Shown here: positions 35,901 through 43,968 of the stretch, one piece after another | Numbering within the stretch: the first letter of the stretch is position 1 | How the letters are laid out: every line of letters starts with the position of its first letter | Source: Methylobacterium sp. E-045 | GTDB taxonomy: Bacteria; Pseudomonadota; Alphaproteobacteria; Rhizobiales; Beijerinckiaceae | Direction: 5' to 3' | Assembly (NCBI RefSeq): GCF_022829685.1 | Contig: NZ_JAKSYE010000075.1 | Location: 1 to 64,000, forward strand | DNA: 64,000 nucleotides | Position numbers and translations under genes: made by a program | Notes under the pieces: model-generated | The model's database searches: none | Told to the model about the DNA's origin: nothing | The model's input: only the letters and a program-made list of their open reading frames with translations

Positions 35901-36532
35901 GAGCGGAATTCCTCGAATCGGTCGGCCTGGATACGCAGATCCTTGGCGATCTCCGGCCAGGGCGCGACGAAACTGCCCTCGGCGGTCTCACGCACGTAAT
36001 CGGCGATCTCGAACCTGTGGCCGACCGCGATGAAGCGCGACAGCGTGGTCTCGCGGCTGTCCTCGGCACGGGCGGCGAGGGCGAGGCCTACAGAGACGGT
36101 GCGGCCGGTGGTCTCGTTCTCGAAGACCAGGACGATCAGGGTCTCGCAGGCCTCGCGGGTCGGGCGTCCGCCCTCGGCCGGGTCGCTGATCCAGCCGAGG
36201 CAGTAATCGCGGACCGTGCGGGCGCTGCGCCCGGAGGCGGAGGCGTTGAGCGCCAGCCGGCTGGCGTTGTTGCCGGCCAGCACCGTTCCGACGGCATCGA
36301 AGATCGTCGACTTGCCGGCACCCGTCGGCCCCACCAGGGCAGCCGCCCCCCGGATGCGGATCTGCTCGCGCCGAATCAGGTACCAGTTGGAAAGGACGAT
36401 GTCGGTGAGGCGGTACACCGGTCGGGCGGCTCCGTGCGAGGCGTTTCGGTGGTCCGGCATGGACGCCGTCGGCCCGTGATGCAAGTCGGGCGGCGGCGTC
36501 GCCTCCTCCATGGGGGACGGATGCGTCCCCAC
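32963..36532 (-). CDS. jetC: SMC-like ATPase JetC / MksB (Wadjet/Mks system)
   Basis: A 1,189-residue SMC/MukB-type protein. The head half has Walker A G68-P-T-G-A-G-K-S-T76. Long coiled-coil arms occupy about 280-1,000 with a hinge-like part near 500-640. The C-terminal head half has signature S-G-G-E near residue 1059 and Walker B C-L-L-D-E at about 1095-1099. It would load on and extrude DNA together with JetA (kleisin) and JetB. The start is taken at GTG 36532; ATG 36511 and a later ATG are alternatives, and none has a good ribosome site. It is the last gene of the operon. The nuclease gene jetD expected next is absent. Confidence 0.9.
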   Translation of the reverse strand: MGTHPSPMEEATPPPDLHHGPTASMPDHRNASHGAARPVYRLTDIVLSNWYLIRREQIRIRGAAALVGPTGAGKSTIFDAVGTVLAGNNASRLALNASASGRSARTVRDYCLGWISDPAEGGRPTREACETLIVLVFENETTGRTVSVGLALAARAEDSRETTLSRFIAVGHRFEIADYVRETAEGSFVAPWPEIAKDLRIQADRFEEFRSSGERFTTELLALMREGASSPEPRHFLRTFSNAVAFKPIFDSSAFVRSFVLEPEPLDVARIRQSVENWRRLLETIEELERRLSHLGRILKRYEIWAEASLSAALDDLRAAGADLRRRILDYATARSRLGEVAERLRIARESVATSQGFVREIDGEIAGKKAMLAGSQGEGRLAASNAGLAMLARDKRDLSARVSDLVGMVQEAGKLNTLFAEIQRIDIDAARIVAACSRSGLRRDAPSEESLRSDGPLGGLIEMLAALPDIATPLDTAAEDMALRARAQEKEAQALSAEIGTGRAGGARLSSDTTGFRDELARLGIEATPICELAEITDPKWGPALEGLLGGAREALVVEPDRLGEAFAHLEARKSQFYRCLLVKTTDTARRRGGRDDEGPISLIETRDPHAQAFLAARLGGYDLAPNDAALAHMSRAVAPSGRSTSGMAYSVVRPVQLMMTRGSRGPTAESRQNLERAVAEARRLRGEAGVLREAARIAAILRVRLAEMNLDIVSLRQEADAMEGRRRSLTTEREAVEKADTGALETEIKELAKERSAYLTELVQVLEPKRDGLLGEEAGLKAKVATAREAIRAALQARRTAHARWIAGDSVRIRLVRPDGFDPRAVAKVRADAAGLESKELAALANAARGAAREAMETARTQGRAAERDLAEYCVQWRIENPLGNGDAPASFGFSWVARAHDEVAGHELRRYRDQAVRAESEMRRLMTEDLLTRLADKFERVRTRLDALNERLSTQTFTGQTYAFEATVDRRYAAVHALATEVARSADAAQAILPEEGGDPPTGPLAAAIEEITALIAGDESAARLADYRNYFVYEIGMRDKAGNRTTMSNRALRGSGGEAQAPFYVAIAASLASAYYPGDRPGDENPGLGLCLLDEAFSKLDVRNSQALVDLYQAWGLQLLIAAPEDKRTTLTEVMDTIVTVYKSPDLTSVRIEAEHPLETAKRALAAINPERQGIETFRVSDTAE

Positions 36533-36590
36533 GCCAAAATGTTTTCATGTGAAATCTTAACCATCGGTTCGCCGGCCCGGCGAACCGCAT

Positions 36591-37271
36591 TCAGCCGTCG
36601 TCGTCGAGGCGCGCCGCGGCCCATGCGCGGACCTGATCCATCCAGGCATCGGGCGAGAGCACGGCAATCCCGGGAAGCAGCATCAGCGGCGTGATCTTCT
36701 CGGCCTTGTCGCGCTCGCCCAGACGCAGGGCCCCCTTGCGAGCGAAGAGGCGCAGGATCTCGGTAAGGCGCGCCTCCTCCGGCGCTTCGCTGCGGGCGGC
36801 GGTGCGGATCGATTCGGCGATGTCGTCGGTGGTGCATTCCACCACGCCGTCGGTGGTGACGCGGTGCGCACGCAGCCCCTCCTCGTAGGCGAGGCGCAAG
36901 GCGAGCAGGACGAGGGTCTCGTCCTTGCGCAGGCGCTCGGCCTGACCATCGTGGCGCACCCCGTCCGGGGGCACGCGCAGGAACACCATCTGGTCGCGGG
37001 GCGAGACCTCGAACCCGTATCCGAGGCAGGCGAAATAGCTCTTGAAGAACGGCGCGTAGTGCCGGGCGATCTCGTAGGAGCGCCCGATGCCGGGGGTATC
37101 GGAATAGACACACTGGCTCTTGAGCAGCACCTGGAGCGCCCGCGTCAGATCCTCCTCGGACGGCGCCCGCGCCCCCGGAGGCGGCGGCTCGTCGCCGTCG
37201 ACGATGGCGCGGAAGGCCTCGATCATCCCGACAATCCATGAAGCGTCGAAGCGGAACACCCGTCCCGCCAT
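36591..37271 (-). CDS. jetB: DUF4194 protein, JetB / MksE-like
   Basis: A 226-residue winged-helix subunit of the Wadjet/Mks condensin. It shows the family pattern: an N-terminal L-x-x-L-L-K-S-Q-C-V-Y-S-D segment near residue 47, R-S-Y-E-I-A-R-H-Y-A-P-F-F-K-S-Y-F, then L-A-L-R-L-A-Y-E-E-G-L-R near 122, and a final winged helix. KITE subunits of this kind bind the kleisin JetA and the JetC heads. ATG 37271 begins the frame. The gene is 59 bp before jetC and 46 bp after an 88-codon small gene not usual for the system. Confidence 0.85.
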   Translation of the reverse strand: MAGRVFRFDASWIVGMIEAFRAIVDGDEPPPPGARAPSEEDLTRALQVLLKSQCVYSDTPGIGRSYEIARHYAPFFKSYFACLGYGFEVSPRDQMVFLRVPPDGVRHDGQAERLRKDETLVLLALRLAYEEGLRAHRVTTDGVVECTTDDIAESIRTAARSEAPEEARLTEILRLFARKGALRLGERDKAEKITPLMLLPGIAVLSPDAWMDQVRAWAAARLDDDG

Positions 37272-37317
37272 GGCGCCTCGTTACCCGGATCGCGGTGCTT
37301 TCACAAAGGCCCGCCTC

Positions 37318-37584
37318 TCATGCCGCCTGCTGAGCCGCCTTGAACAGCGACAGGCACTGGGTGTCGCGATGCATGCTCAGGATCGAGGCGCGGTCGATGG
37401 ACGGGTTCTCGGCGAGCACACGCTGGACCTCCGCCACGACCCGGTCGTAGCGGGAGGGGTCGAAGTTCCGTTCCAGCGGACTGACGGCGATGTAGGTCTC
37501 GACCACGAGCACGCGCTCGGATCTCTCCTTGCCCACCTCGACCGCGATCCAGGCGGACTTGATCAAGCATTTACCGGACGTCAT
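37318..37584 (-). CDS. small protein encoded between jetA and jetB
   Basis: An 88-residue protein starting at ATG 37584 after a GGGAG ribosome binding site. It looks like a compact alpha/beta fold: two strands (A-W-I-A-V-E-V, R-V-L-V-V-E-T-Y-I-A-V), then Y-D-R-V-V-A-E-V-Q-R-V-L-A-E and a second helix. Its start overlaps the stop of the 39-codon frame upstream (ATGA), which suggests translational coupling within the jet operon. I do not recognise a family. It may be an accessory factor or simply a cargo gene. Confidence 0.65.
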   Translation of the reverse strand: MTSGKCLIKSAWIAVEVGKERSERVLVVETYIAVSPLERNFDPSRYDRVVAEVQRVLAENPSIDRASILSMHRDTQCLSLFKAAQQAA

Positions 37585-37700
37585 CGGCGCAACTCCCAAT
37601 ATTCCCGCATCTTCGGCGGATCTTCGGCAAGCATGATCCTCCTTTCGATGTCTGCCAAGTCCGGACTCATCAATGTGATCAGGCAGAAGTCCCGGATCAT
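37581..37700 (-). CDS. very small ORF (39 aa) between jetA and the 88-aa gene
   Basis: ATG 37700 to TGA 37581, with the stop overlapping the next ATG. The product is amphipathic and charged, with a central A-D-I-E-R-R-I-M-L-A-E-D-P-P-K segment and an R-E-Y-W-E-L-R-R end. The frame stays open upstream into the end of jetA, so a TTG at 37712 is another possible start. No strong ribosome site is seen. It is supported mainly by the ATGA overlap and protein-like composition. Confidence 0.4.
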   Translation of the reverse strand: MIRDFCLITLMSPDLADIERRIMLAEDPPKMREYWELRR

Positions 37701-37735
37701 CACCGTCTGCAACCGGATGCGGGACTCGTCCCCGA

Positions 37736-39133
37736 TCAGGCGCCGCGCGGGCGGACCGCCGGGTTTCGTCGCTCCACCAGGAAATCCGGGCAGTCGAGCC
37801 AGCCGTTGGAGACGCGGCCCGCGACTCGCGAGAGGCGGTAGCGCGTGGTCAGGATGCCATCGAACAGCACGTCGATCTCGCGCAGGCGCTGGAACACCAC
37901 GAACTCGTCGACATCCGCCACCACGATCTCGGAGCCCCGGATGGCGGGGCTCCCCCCGAGCTTGCGCTCGACGAAGGCAATGACGCGCTCCGGCGTCACC
38001 ATCACCCGCTGGCGGAAGGCGTCCTTAGCCAGGATGAAGGCTTCGATGGCTGGATCGAGATGAATCTCCGGCAGTGGCTCGGACAGGATCGCTGCGCGCC
38101 GCAGGCGGGGGGTGTAGAGATGCGGCTCGCCGATGGGCGGACGCAGGAGCGAGACCTCGGCGGAGGGAGCGGTCTCGGACCATTCGGCGGCGCCCACCGC
38201 CCGCAACGCCGCGGCGGTGCGCTCGATCCGGTCGGAATCGCGATGATCGGTGTAGCGCAGGGCCGCCGCGATCCGGCGCTCCAGGCGTGCCACAATATCG
38301 GCCACCGCGTCGAGATGCCGGTCGAGCCCCTCGAAGATCGAGAGGATCTCGGCGAGGTCCGCCCGCACCGCCCGCTCCGCGAGGGACAGGTCGGGCGCCC
38401 TGCCCTCGCGCAGGCCCGCCTCGGCCAGGGCCCGGAGGGTGAGGTCATCGCGCAGCGCACGGCCCGCCTCGCGGACGATGCCGGAGCGGAACCGGAATGG
38501 GTTCAGGCGGGTGTGCAGGGTGCGGTAGTCGCTAACGAGATGGCGCGCCACGAACTCCTCGAAATAGAGGCGGAACGCGACGCCCTGGTCTTCCTCGCGC
38601 AGGATCCGCTCCTCGATCTTGCGCATGGAGCCGGCGAGGCTGCGCAGGTGTCCGAGGAAGGCGCGCGAGGCCTTGGCCGCGTTGACAAGAGCCTCCGAGC
38701 GCTCGGCCGGGTTGGTCACGGCGCTTTCCAGGCTGCCCAGCACCTCCAGCACCGCGCCGCCATAGGAGCGGGTCTCACCCCGGTCGAGACGGGCGAGTTC
38801 TTCGATGACGAGGCGGGCATCCGGATCGAAATCGACCACCGGCACGTAGCGCTCGCGCCGTTCCACCAACCAGCCGGCATCGAGAAGCCGCCGGTAGACC
38901 GCCGAGCGTCGCTCCACCGGATCGACCGGCGTCGCTTCGTCGTCGGCGATCTCGCCCTGGGACCAGTCGGCGGAGAAATCGCCGATGGAGGCGAGCAGCT
39001 CGCTCTTGCGCAGGGGGTCGGTGGTCTCGGCGAACACCCTGGCATGCAGATGCAGCAGCAGAGCCGCGTTGAAGGCCCGGCTCGGCGAGGCAAGCGGCTT
39101 GAACAGATCGTCGAGGAGGCGGGTGAACAGCAT
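37736..39133 (-). CDS. jetA: Wadjet/Mks kleisin subunit JetA / MksF
   Basis: A 465-residue helical protein with the type II JetA pattern. The start M-L-F-T-R-L-L-D-D-L-F-K-P-L is followed by a winged-helix region with A-D-W-S-Q-G-E-I and R-S-A-V-Y-R-R-L-L-D-A-G-W-L near residue 80, a long helical middle with S-M-R-K-I-E-E-R-I-L, and a C-terminal winged helix ending in W-L-D-C-P. It bridges JetC heads and recruits JetB. It is the first gene of the jet operon, 106 bp downstream of a small exported-protein gene on the same strand. ATG 39133 fits the family start. Confidence 0.85.
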   Translation of the reverse strand: MLFTRLLDDLFKPLASPSRAFNAALLLHLHARVFAETTDPLRKSELLASIGDFSADWSQGEIADDEATPVDPVERRSAVYRRLLDAGWLVERRERYVPVVDFDPDARLVIEELARLDRGETRSYGGAVLEVLGSLESAVTNPAERSEALVNAAKASRAFLGHLRSLAGSMRKIEERILREEDQGVAFRLYFEEFVARHLVSDYRTLHTRLNPFRFRSGIVREAGRALRDDLTLRALAEAGLREGRAPDLSLAERAVRADLAEILSIFEGLDRHLDAVADIVARLERRIAAALRYTDHRDSDRIERTAAALRAVGAAEWSETAPSAEVSLLRPPIGEPHLYTPRLRRAAILSEPLPEIHLDPAIEAFILAKDAFRQRVMVTPERVIAFVERKLGGSPAIRGSEIVVADVDEFVVFQRLREIDVLFDGILTTRYRLSRVAGRVSNGWLDCPDFLVERRNPAVRPRGA

Positions 39134-39239
39134 GGCGGCGCGGGCGAGGACAGCCCGCGCCGCGGGCCGGAGTCAATCGACCGGCCGCAACGGCCTGTGT
39201 GCCGGACGCGACCTCGCCTTGTAAGGGCGGGCCGACGCT

Positions 39240-39581
39240 CTACAACCCGCGGCAGCGCGTCCGGATGATGCCGGAGAAATCCTTCTCGGAGGTCTGTACT
39301 TCGGCGAGCTTGGCGGCGCGCTCGGCCCCCGACAGGCACCGGCCGTAGACGCTGGCGACCCGGCGCATGGTCTCCACATGGCGGCGCCAGACTCGGCAGC
39401 GGTTGGCATCGTCGCCATCCGCCTGCTCGAGCTGGTCGATGGCCTGACGCTGCATCGAGTTGGCCACGAGCACGTCGCGGGCGCAGGTCACGTCGGCCCG
39501 CGCCGCCGTCAGCGACAGGACGAAGCCCGCCATCGCGACCGCCACCAGCGCTCGCTCAGCCCTCACGTTCATCGGGATCAT
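39240..39581 (-). CDS. small exported protein, hypothetical
   Basis: A 113-residue protein with a signal peptide (A-L-V-A-V-A-M-A-G-F-V-L-S-L-T-A-A-R-A). The mature region of about 85 residues is helical with four cysteines (T-C-A, R-C-R, R-C-L, R-C-R), consistent with disulfides in the periplasm. Its ATG overlaps the ptsN stop, so it is co-translated with ptsN. I do not recognise a family. Confidence 0.7.
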   Translation of the reverse strand: MIPMNVRAERALVAVAMAGFVLSLTAARADVTCARDVLVANSMQRQAIDQLEQADGDDANRCRVWRRHVETMRRVASVYGRCLSGAERAAKLAEVQTSEKDFSGIIRTRCRGL

Positions 39582-40045
39582 GCCGCCTCGGATTTCGTAG
39601 GCTGGGTCAGGAGCGCATAGAGGGCGCTGGCATCCCTCGCAGCCCGGATCCGGTCGAGAACCCCCGGCTCGCGCAGGAGCCGCGCCACCTGGGCCAGGGC
39701 CTTGAGATGCTCCGCGCCCGCACCCTCCGGGGCGAGGAGGAGGAAGGCGATGTCGATCGGCTGACCGTCGAGGGATTCGAAATCCACCGGCCGCTCCAGC
39801 CGTGCCACGAGGCCGAACAGCCGGTCGAGGCCCGGAAGCTTGCCGTGGGGAATGGCGACGCCGTCGCCGATACCCGTGGAGCCGAGGCGCTCGCGCTGCT
39901 GAAGGGTCTCGAAGACCTCACGCTCGTCGAGAGCGGGAAGCTGGCGCACCGCATGGGCGCTCAATTCCTGAAGGATCTGCTTCTTCGCGCGGGCGCGCAG
40001 AGAGGTGACCACGGAATCCGGACTGAGGAATTCCAGAATCGGCAT
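39578..40045 (-). CDS. ptsN: nitrogen PTS EIIA protein PtsN
   Basis: A 155-residue EIIA-Ntr regulator, phosphorylated through the PTS-Ntr chain (PtsP-NPr) and controlling potassium, nitrogen and stress responses. The phosphorylation site is His67 in G-D-G-V-A-I-P-H-G-K. The C-terminal half has P-V-D-F-E-S-L-D-G-Q-P-I-D-I-A-F-L-L-L-A-P, standard for the family. ATG 40045 is used because the frame upstream of it is not conserved. It follows hpf in the same direction, the usual rpoN-hpf-ptsN order. Confidence 0.95.
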   Translation of the reverse strand: MPILEFLSPDSVVTSLRARAKKQILQELSAHAVRQLPALDEREVFETLQQRERLGSTGIGDGVAIPHGKLPGLDRLFGLVARLERPVDFESLDGQPIDIAFLLLAPEGAGAEHLKALAQVARLLREPGVLDRIRAARDASALYALLTQPTKSEAA

Positions 40046-40168
40046 GAAGGACCATCGCCCCATCGGCGGCGACCCACCGGCCACCGCTCGTCTACATTAG
40101 CGCTGCGGATGCGTGGTCCCCACGCATCCCGAGGCGGCCGATGGTCGGCACGCGGCCGGCAGAGCGCG

Positions 40169-40780
40169 TTAAGCTGCCGCCTCCGGCGGGTCCACCCAAC
40201 CGATCGCTCCGTCACTGCGGCGGTATACGACGTTGATGCGGCCGGTACCAGCGTGAACGAACACGATCACCGGTGCTCCCGTGAGGTCGAGGGCGGTGAC
40301 CGCCTCGCTCACCGAATGGCGCTTAAGCGCCTTGGTACTCTCGGCGACCACGGGCGGGTGAGCCTCTTCGTCCTCGGAGAGATCGTCGTCGGTCGCCTCC
40401 TCCTCCGCGTCGCTCGGCGCGGCGAAAACGGCGTAGGCCGCCTGGACGGTGGCGCCCTCGTGCAGGGCAGCGCCATGATCCTTGAGTCGGTGCTTGTAGC
40501 GCTTCAGACGCTTCTCGAGCTTGTCCGCCGTCTGCTCGAAGCTCGAATGGGCGTCGTGCGAGGCGGCTGACGCTTCGAGCGTCAGGCCCGAGACGAGGTG
40601 AAGCACGCAATCGGTACGGTAAGCCGTCCCATCCCGTCGAAGCGTCACATGTCCGGAGCAGGTGCCGTTCATGTGGCTGTCGAGATATTTCGACAAGGTG
40701 GCGGCCATTCGCTCTTCGACACGCCCGCGAAGGGCTTCGCCGAGGTCCAGGCCGTGGCCTGTGACGCGCAATGACCCCAT
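40169..40780 (-). CDS. hpf: long-form ribosome hibernation promoting factor
   Basis: A 203-residue protein that dimerises 70S ribosomes in stationary phase. The N-terminal domain (1-110) has the beta-alpha fold with T-G-x-x-L-D-L-G-E-A-L-R and basic R-L-K-R-Y-K-H-R-L-K-D-H. An acidic linker (about 125-145) leads to the C-terminal dimerisation domain (150-203), with F-V-H-A-G-T-G-R-I-N-V-V-Y-R-R. The ATG at 40780 has a strong GGAGGA site. It lies 157 bp downstream of rpoN. Confidence 0.94.
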   Translation of the reverse strand: MGSLRVTGHGLDLGEALRGRVEERMAATLSKYLDSHMNGTCSGHVTLRRDGTAYRTDCVLHLVSGLTLEASAASHDAHSSFEQTADKLEKRLKRYKHRLKDHGAALHEGATVQAAYAVFAAPSDAEEEATDDDLSEDEEAHPPVVAESTKALKRHSVSEAVTALDLTGAPVIVFVHAGTGRINVVYRRSDGAIGWVDPPEAAA

Positions 40781-40937
40781 GTATCCTCCGGTTCTTGTTG
40801 CGTTCGGCAGGCGAGTAAAGGAGCCCCGGGAAGAGAAGTCAACGGAATGGCGAGCCGGCTTGGCACGGCTGGTGACAGGCGGGAGAGCCTGACGCGTCCG
40901 CCGACGGGCAGACGTCATCCGCGGAACGCATCCGCCC

Positions 40938-42485
40938 TTAGCGGGCGTAGGCGAAATGCTCGCGGCGGCGCTCGATGGATGAAGGGATGCGCAGGGATTC
41001 CCGGTATTTCGCCACCGTGCGCCGGGCGATGTCGATGCCCTCGTCGCGGAGCTTCTGGACGAGGGCGTCGTCCGAGAGCACGTCACCGGTCGCCTCGCCA
41101 TCCACGAGCTGCTTGATGCGGTGACGCACGGCCTCGGAGGAATGCGAGGCGGTGCCCGCCGCCCCCGGAATGGCGGCGGTGAAGAAGTACTTCATCTCCA
41201 GCGTACCCCGGCTTGTGCCGATGGATTTGTTGGAAGTGACCCGCGACACCGTGGATTCGTGCATGCCGATGGCCTCGGCGACCGTCTTGAGGTTGAGGGG
41301 GCGCAGATGCGCCACGCCGTTCACGAAGAAGGCGTCCTGCTGGCGCACGATTTCGGAGGCGACCTTGAGGATGGTGCGCGCCCGTTGCTCGAGGCTGCGG
41401 GTGAGCCAGTTGGCGGTCTGCAGGCATTCGGACAGGAACGCCTTGTCGCCCTCTGCAGACGCCCCGCGCGAGACGCGGGCATAGTAGCTCTGGTTCACCA
41501 GCACGCGGGGCAGTGCCTCGGCATTGAGCTCCACCAGCCAGGACCCGTCGGACGCCGCCCGCACGAAGACGTCGGGGATCAGCACCTCAACCGCGCGCGA
41601 GCCGAAGGCCCGGCCGGGCTTCGGGTCGAGGCGGCGCAGTTCGGCCAGCATGTCCACGAGATCCTCGTCGTCGACGCCGCAGAGCCGGCGCAGACTTGGA
41701 AAATCGCGCTTGGCCACAAGGTCGAGACGGGAGACCAGGGCCTGCATCGCCGGATCGAACCGGTCCCGCTCGCGCAGTTGCAGGCTCAGACATTCGGCGA
41801 GATCGCGGGCCGCGATGCCCGGCGGGTCGAAGGTCTGGATCAGCTTGAGCACCCGCGCCACCGAATCGAGGCTGGCGCCGAGGCGCTCGGCCACCTCGTC
41901 GATGGATTCGCGCATGTAACCGGCATCGTCCACCGCATCGATGAGAAAGCCGGCGATTAGCCTGTCGCCGGGATCGCGGGTGGCGAGGTCGAGTTGCGCG
42001 CTGAGATGCTCGCGCAGGGAGACTTCCGAGGTCAGGGTCGCCTCGAAATCCGGCGCCTCGCCGTCGAAGCTGCCGCCACTATTGCCGTAGGGCGCGGGGG
42101 TCAGGGTAAGCATGTCGCCTGAAGCCGCCTCGCGGGCATGGCTCGGATTCTCGTCGGAGAAGACGTTGTCGAGGCGGGTGTCGAGGACGCTCTCCATCTC
42201 GGCGCCGCTGGCAGTGAGCTCGGTTGCCATCCAGTTATCGGGCTCGGCCGAATCGAAATCGCCATCTCCGTCGCCCGGGGCGTCCGGTGCCGGCTCCGTA
42301 CCCACGCGATCACCGTCCGCATCGCCTTCGACGCGTTCCAAGAGAGGGTTCCGCTCCAGTTCGGCATCGACATAGGTCGCGAGGTCGATCTGGGAGAGCT
42401 GAAGAAGCTTGATCGCCTGGAGAAGCTGTGGCGTCATCACCAGGGCTTGGCCCTGACGCATTTCCAGCCGCTGCAGCAAACTCAT
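40938..42485 (-). CDS. rpoN: RNA polymerase sigma-54 factor
   Basis: A 515-residue sigma-54. The N-terminal Gln/Leu-rich region I (M-T-P-Q-L-L-Q-A-I-K-L-L-Q-L-S) contacts enhancer-binding proteins. An acidic region II (about 50-130), the core-binding domain and the DNA-binding C-terminus follow. The RpoN box reads A-R-R-T-V-A-K-Y-R-E-S-L at about 485-496. It directs transcription of nitrogen and other enhancer-dependent genes from -24/-12 promoters. ATG 42485 matches the family start M-S-L-x-Q-R-L-E-M-R-Q. It is followed by hpf and ptsN. Confidence 0.97.
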   Translation of the reverse strand: MSLLQRLEMRQGQALVMTPQLLQAIKLLQLSQIDLATYVDAELERNPLLERVEGDADGDRVGTEPAPDAPGDGDGDFDSAEPDNWMATELTASGAEMESVLDTRLDNVFSDENPSHAREAASGDMLTLTPAPYGNSGGSFDGEAPDFEATLTSEVSLREHLSAQLDLATRDPGDRLIAGFLIDAVDDAGYMRESIDEVAERLGASLDSVARVLKLIQTFDPPGIAARDLAECLSLQLRERDRFDPAMQALVSRLDLVAKRDFPSLRRLCGVDDEDLVDMLAELRRLDPKPGRAFGSRAVEVLIPDVFVRAASDGSWLVELNAEALPRVLVNQSYYARVSRGASAEGDKAFLSECLQTANWLTRSLEQRARTILKVASEIVRQQDAFFVNGVAHLRPLNLKTVAEAIGMHESTVSRVTSNKSIGTSRGTLEMKYFFTAAIPGAAGTASHSSEAVRHRIKQLVDGEATGDVLSDDALVQKLRDEGIDIARRTVAKYRESLRIPSSIERRREHFAYAR

Positions 42486-43080
42486 GGTGTTGCCCCGACG
42501 CCGTCAGATGAGCCCAGCCGAACGCGCACAGAACCCTACGTCGCTCGGCATGAATGTTGCTTCTTCTTGTCTTCGCACATGTCTATCGCCATCTCGCGCC
42601 GCCGTCAAAGTACGAAGCGCGTGATTCCCGGCGGCGTGCCGCAGCGCAGCATCATGAGCGCCGGCTCCGGACGGGGGCCGTTCTGCCCGCCTAGCTACAA
42701 ATCTTTGATATTAAACGAAAAATTCCATCGCTTCGCCAGTGGGCATGTCCGCGACGTGAATCGACATGCACAAAACGCATGCATTTCGCAGAAGACATGA
42801 GATCTGGCGACAAATGAGGCAGTGGATGAGGAAGGCTTGGCGATGACGGAATTTCAACCATCGCCGGGGGCCATCTCCGAAGCGGCGACGTGAGCATGGC
42901 AATCGCCTCATCTCGCTGAACGCCGAATGCAAGACGTGTCAGAGCGTCCCGGCCGGGCGATGATTCGCGGGCCTCGAACCCTATCGGTGACCGAGGTTCC
43001 GGTGTCTCTCACAAAACTCCCGTTGCGCCGCCGTGCCCAGAGCGAGGACCGACCGTGACAGGGAGTTTCGTGAAGCATCC
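42486..43080. other. 595-bp intergenic region between lptB and rpoN
   Basis: This is the longest gene-free stretch in the window. It is AT-rich at about 42695-42730, which could hold the leftward rpoN promoter. An 8-bp inverted pair (AAACTCCC 43014-43021, GGGAGTTT 43061-43068) lies just downstream of lptB. I find no tRNA, convincing ORF or T-run terminator. An unannotated small RNA cannot be excluded. Confidence 0.4.
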
Positions 43081-43968
43081 CTAGAGGCGGAAATCCTCGC
43101 CGAGATAGAGCCGCCGCGCATCCTCGTTGGCGACGATCTCGGCCGGCGTGCCCTCCGTGAGGATACGGCCGGAATGGGCGATGTAAGCGCGGTCGATCAG
43201 GCCCAGCGTCTCGCGCACGTTGTGATCGGTGATGAGGACGCCGATCCCGCGCTGCTTGAGGTGCTTCACCAGATCCTGGATGTCGCCCACCGCGATGGGG
43301 TCGATGCCGGCGAACGGCTCGTCAAGGAGCATGAAGCTCGGCGAGGTCGCCAGGGCGCGGGCGATCTCGCAGCGCCGCCGCTCACCGCCCGACAGCGCGA
43401 TCGAGGGCGATTTGCGCAGGCGCGCGATGTCGAATTCCTCGAGCAGCGAATCGAGCTTGCGCTCGCGCTCCTTGCGGCTGGGCTCCACCACTTCGAGCAC
43501 CGCGCGGATGTTGTCCTCCACCGACAAGCCGCGGAAGATCGAGGCTTCCTGCGGCAGGTAGCCGATGCCGAGGCGCGCGCGCTGGTACATCGGCAGGTGA
43601 GTGATCGGCAGACCGTCGAGGCTGATCGAACCGCGATCGGCCGAGACGAGACCGGTGATCATATAGAAGATCGTGGTCTTGCCCGCGCCGTTGGGGCCGA
43701 GCAGCCCTACGGCCTCACCGTTGCGCACGGTCAGCCCGGCCTCGTGCACTACGGTGCGCGCGCCGTAGCTCTTGCGCAGGCCCTCCACGTGGAGGATGCC
43801 CGGACCGCCGCCATTCCCGGACAGGTCCGTCCCCCCGGCCGCCGGCCTGCCCTTGCCGCGCGCGAAAAGGCGCGACAGGAGCGACGGCGGACGTCCCGGT
43901 CCGCCGGAACCGGCGATGCGCGGGCTGATCGGGTCTGGCACCGAGGCCAACGACGGAGCGGAGGTCAA
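43081..43968 (-). CDS. lptB: LPS export ABC transporter ATP-binding protein
   Basis: The ATPase that powers LptFG extraction of lipopolysaccharide from the inner membrane. About 245 core residues show Walker [11 protein letters not shown]-loop [10 protein letters not shown], signature L-S-G-G-E-R-R-R, Walker [14 protein letters not shown] and I-T-D-H-N-V-R-E-T, all diagnostic for LptB. The N-terminus has an extension of about 45 residues. I start at TTG 43968, which overlaps the lptA stop (TTGA); GTG 43941 is an alternative. It is the last gene of the lptC-lptA-lptB run. Confidence 0.94.
   Translation of the reverse strand: MTSAPSLASVPDPISPRIAGSGGPGRPPSLLSRLFARGKGRPAAGGTDLSGNGGGPGILHVEGLRKSYGARTVVHEAGLTVRNGEAVGLLGPNGAGKTTIFYMITGLVSADRGSISLDGLPITHLPMYQRARLGIGYLPQEASIFRGLSVEDNIRAVLEVVEPSRKERERKLDSLLEEFDIARLRKSPSIALSGGERRRCEIARALATSPSFMLLDEPFAGIDPIAVGDIQDLVKHLKQRGIGVLITDHNVRETLGLIDRAYIAHSGRILTEGTPAEIVANEDARRLYLGEDFRL

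Noticed and set aside
42691..42932. Two short minus-strand frames in the lptB-rpoN spacer
   Set aside because: No ribosome site, Arg/Cys-rich composition and no family resemblance.
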